Shown: positions 5,251 through 6,156 of the stretch, piece by piece | How the letters are laid out: each line of letters begins with the position of its first letter | How positions within the stretch are numbered: position 1 is the first letter of the stretch | From: Anaeroplasmataceae bacterium | GTDB taxonomy: Bacteria > Bacillota_I > Bacilli_A > Acholeplasmatales > Anaeroplasmataceae | Length of the DNA: 6,156 nt | Assembly: GCA_029050385.1 (NCBI GenBank) | Contig: JAIDMV010000317.1 | Location: forward strand, 1-6,156 | Direction: 5' to 3' | The notes under the pieces: model-generated | Seen by the model: the letters and a program-made list of their open reading frames with translations, nothing else | Databases searched by the model: none | Told to the model about the DNA's origin: nothing | Translations under genes and position numbers: made by a program

Positions 5251-6156
5251 ATGAAGGTAACCAGTCAATTCCCCGAAAACAATTCGAAAAACATCTGTAT
5301 AGATACCGAGCTTATTCTGACGTTTGACAAAAAGCCTATTTTAAATGAAAGTGGATTTATAAGAGTTTTTGATTACAACACGAACGAACTGATAGACTGC
5401 ATTGATTTAAGTTTGCCAGCTGGTCCCACTAAATCCCAAACAAATCCGCTAGCAGATTATATAAAAAAGCCATATGAGTACAAAAGCGATGTTGTCACTA
5501 ATAGAAATACTATTGCAGGAACTCCTTCTGCAGATTATGTAAAAAGTGATGAGAAATATCAACTGACGATTATCGGAGGATTTTCTGACGGATTCCATTT
5601 TTACCCAGTTTTTATCAAGGATAAATCAGTTTATATTCAGTTACATCAAAACTTGTTGGAATACAACCGAAAATACTATGTCTTGATTGATTCTGGTTTA
5701 GTGCAGGGATTTAAAGGTTTTTCAAAAAAAGACGATTGGACTTTTACTACCAAACACAGTTTGCCTTCCACCATTAAAAATTTGACTGTTTCCAAAAACG
5801 GAAACGGAGATTTCCGTACAGTGCAGGGCGCCCTTGATTTTATACCTAACCATGTAGACAAGTCATCCCACTACACTATATTTGTTGAAAATGGTGATTA
5901 TCAGGAACTGGTCTATTTCCGAAATAAGGACTACATCACGATTAATGGTGAAAGCAGAGATGGCGTTATTATTCACTACGCAAATAACGAGGTATTCAAT
6001 CCTCATCCTGAACTTATAAAGACCAACGAAAGACCAGGGACTTTTCCTTCAAGAAGAGCAGCCTTTGCAATTGATAATTGTACCCATATCGTTTTGAAAA
6101 ATCTAACCATCAAAAACGATGCGCAAGGACAGGCGGAAGGGCTCCTTGCCGTACTG
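5251..6156 (+). CDS. Pectinesterase with N-terminal Ig-like region (3'-truncated by window edge)
   Basis: Pectinesterases (carbohydrate esterase family 8) hydrolyse methyl esters of polygalacturonate, giving methanol and pectate for later lyases or hydrolases. The frame stays open for 302 codons to the right edge. Residues 6-168 look like an SbsA/Big_5-type Ig-like region: FPEN near the start, LILTFDKKPI, and YYVLIDSGLVQG...DDWTFTTK at its end. The beta-helix pectinesterase domain begins at about 178 with LTVSKNGNGDFRTVQGALDFIP and continues through YTIFVENGDYQELV and SRRAAFAIDNC. The catalytic part with the two Asp residues (DFIFG region) lies beyond the window. There is no signal peptide, suggesting an intracellular enzyme acting on imported oligogalacturonides (inference). 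The ATG at 5251 has AGGA at 5240-5243, 7 nt upstream. It shares the htpG frame and probably its transcript. Asn codons are 12 AAC to 13 AAT, unlike htpG. Confidence 0.93.
   Translation, partial: MKVTSQFPENNSKNICIDTELILTFDKKPILNESGFIRVFDYNTNELIDCIDLSLPAGPTKSQTNPLADYIKKPYEYKSDVVTNRNTIAGTPSADYVKSDEKYQLTIIGGFSDGFHFYPVFIKDKSVYIQLHQNLLEYNRKYYVLIDSGLVQGFKGFSKKDDWTFTTKHSLPSTIKNLTVSKNGNGDFRTVQGALDFIPNHVDKSSHYTIFVENGDYQELVYFRNKDYITINGESRDGVIIHYANNEVFNPHPELIKTNERPGTFPSRRAAFAIDNCTHIVLKNLTIKNDAQGQAEGLLAVL

Noticed and set aside
5676..5861. Minus-strand open frame of 61 codons inside the pectinesterase
   Set aside because: It is antisense to the conserved pectinesterase domain start and has no SD or domain.

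Overview
The window is AT-rich DNA from a low-GC Gram-positive bacterium (Bacillota). Strong GGAGG-type ribosome binding sites, two perfect TTGACA-N17-TATAAT promoters, hairpin-plus-T-run terminators and A/T-ending codons all fit that group. TGG serves as Trp, so this is not a Mollicutes recoded genome. The gene flavour suggests an Erysipelotrichales-like or related gut Firmicute, but that assignment is an impression, not a result.

Layout, left to right. (1) The 3' part of a sirtuin (NAD-dependent protein deacylase) gene, cut by the left edge, ending in a strong terminator. (2) A 276-nt gap holding that terminator, a small hairpin, a minus-strand stretch resembling the 3' half of a TPP riboswitch, and a perfect promoter bracketed by two near-identical copies of a palindromic 18-19 bp element. 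(3) A two-gene cassette driven by this promoter: a 110-aa three-helix membrane protein of unknown function and a 68-aa XRE-type repressor-like protein, the likely ligand of the paired element. (4) A bidirectional terminator shared with a convergent minus-strand block. (5) That block, in its own 5'-3' order: a small alpha/beta-hydrolase of the esterase D/enterochelin-esterase type, an intergenic hairpin, then a secreted protein with two bacterial SH3 repeats and a C39-like cysteine peptidase domain. (6) A divergent control region with a perfect promoter for htpG and a 7-bp-arm inverted repeat over its -35 box. (7) Complete htpG (Hsp90 chaperone, 630 aa). (8) Starting 27 nt later with no terminator between, the 5' part (302 codons) of a pectinesterase with an N-terminal Ig-like region and no signal peptide, running off the right edge.

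The genes do not form one pathway. The window is a mosaic of short transcription units: protein deacylation, a probably autoregulated membrane-protein cassette, cell-surface hydrolysis, chaperone function and pectin catabolism. The pectinesterase has clearly different Asn codon use from htpG and may have a different history. The most distinctive structures are the paired operator of the membrane-protein/XRE cassette and the inverted repeat at the htpG promoter. No mobile element, CRISPR array, tRNA or rRNA was seen, and there is no gene-free stretch longer than 300 bases.
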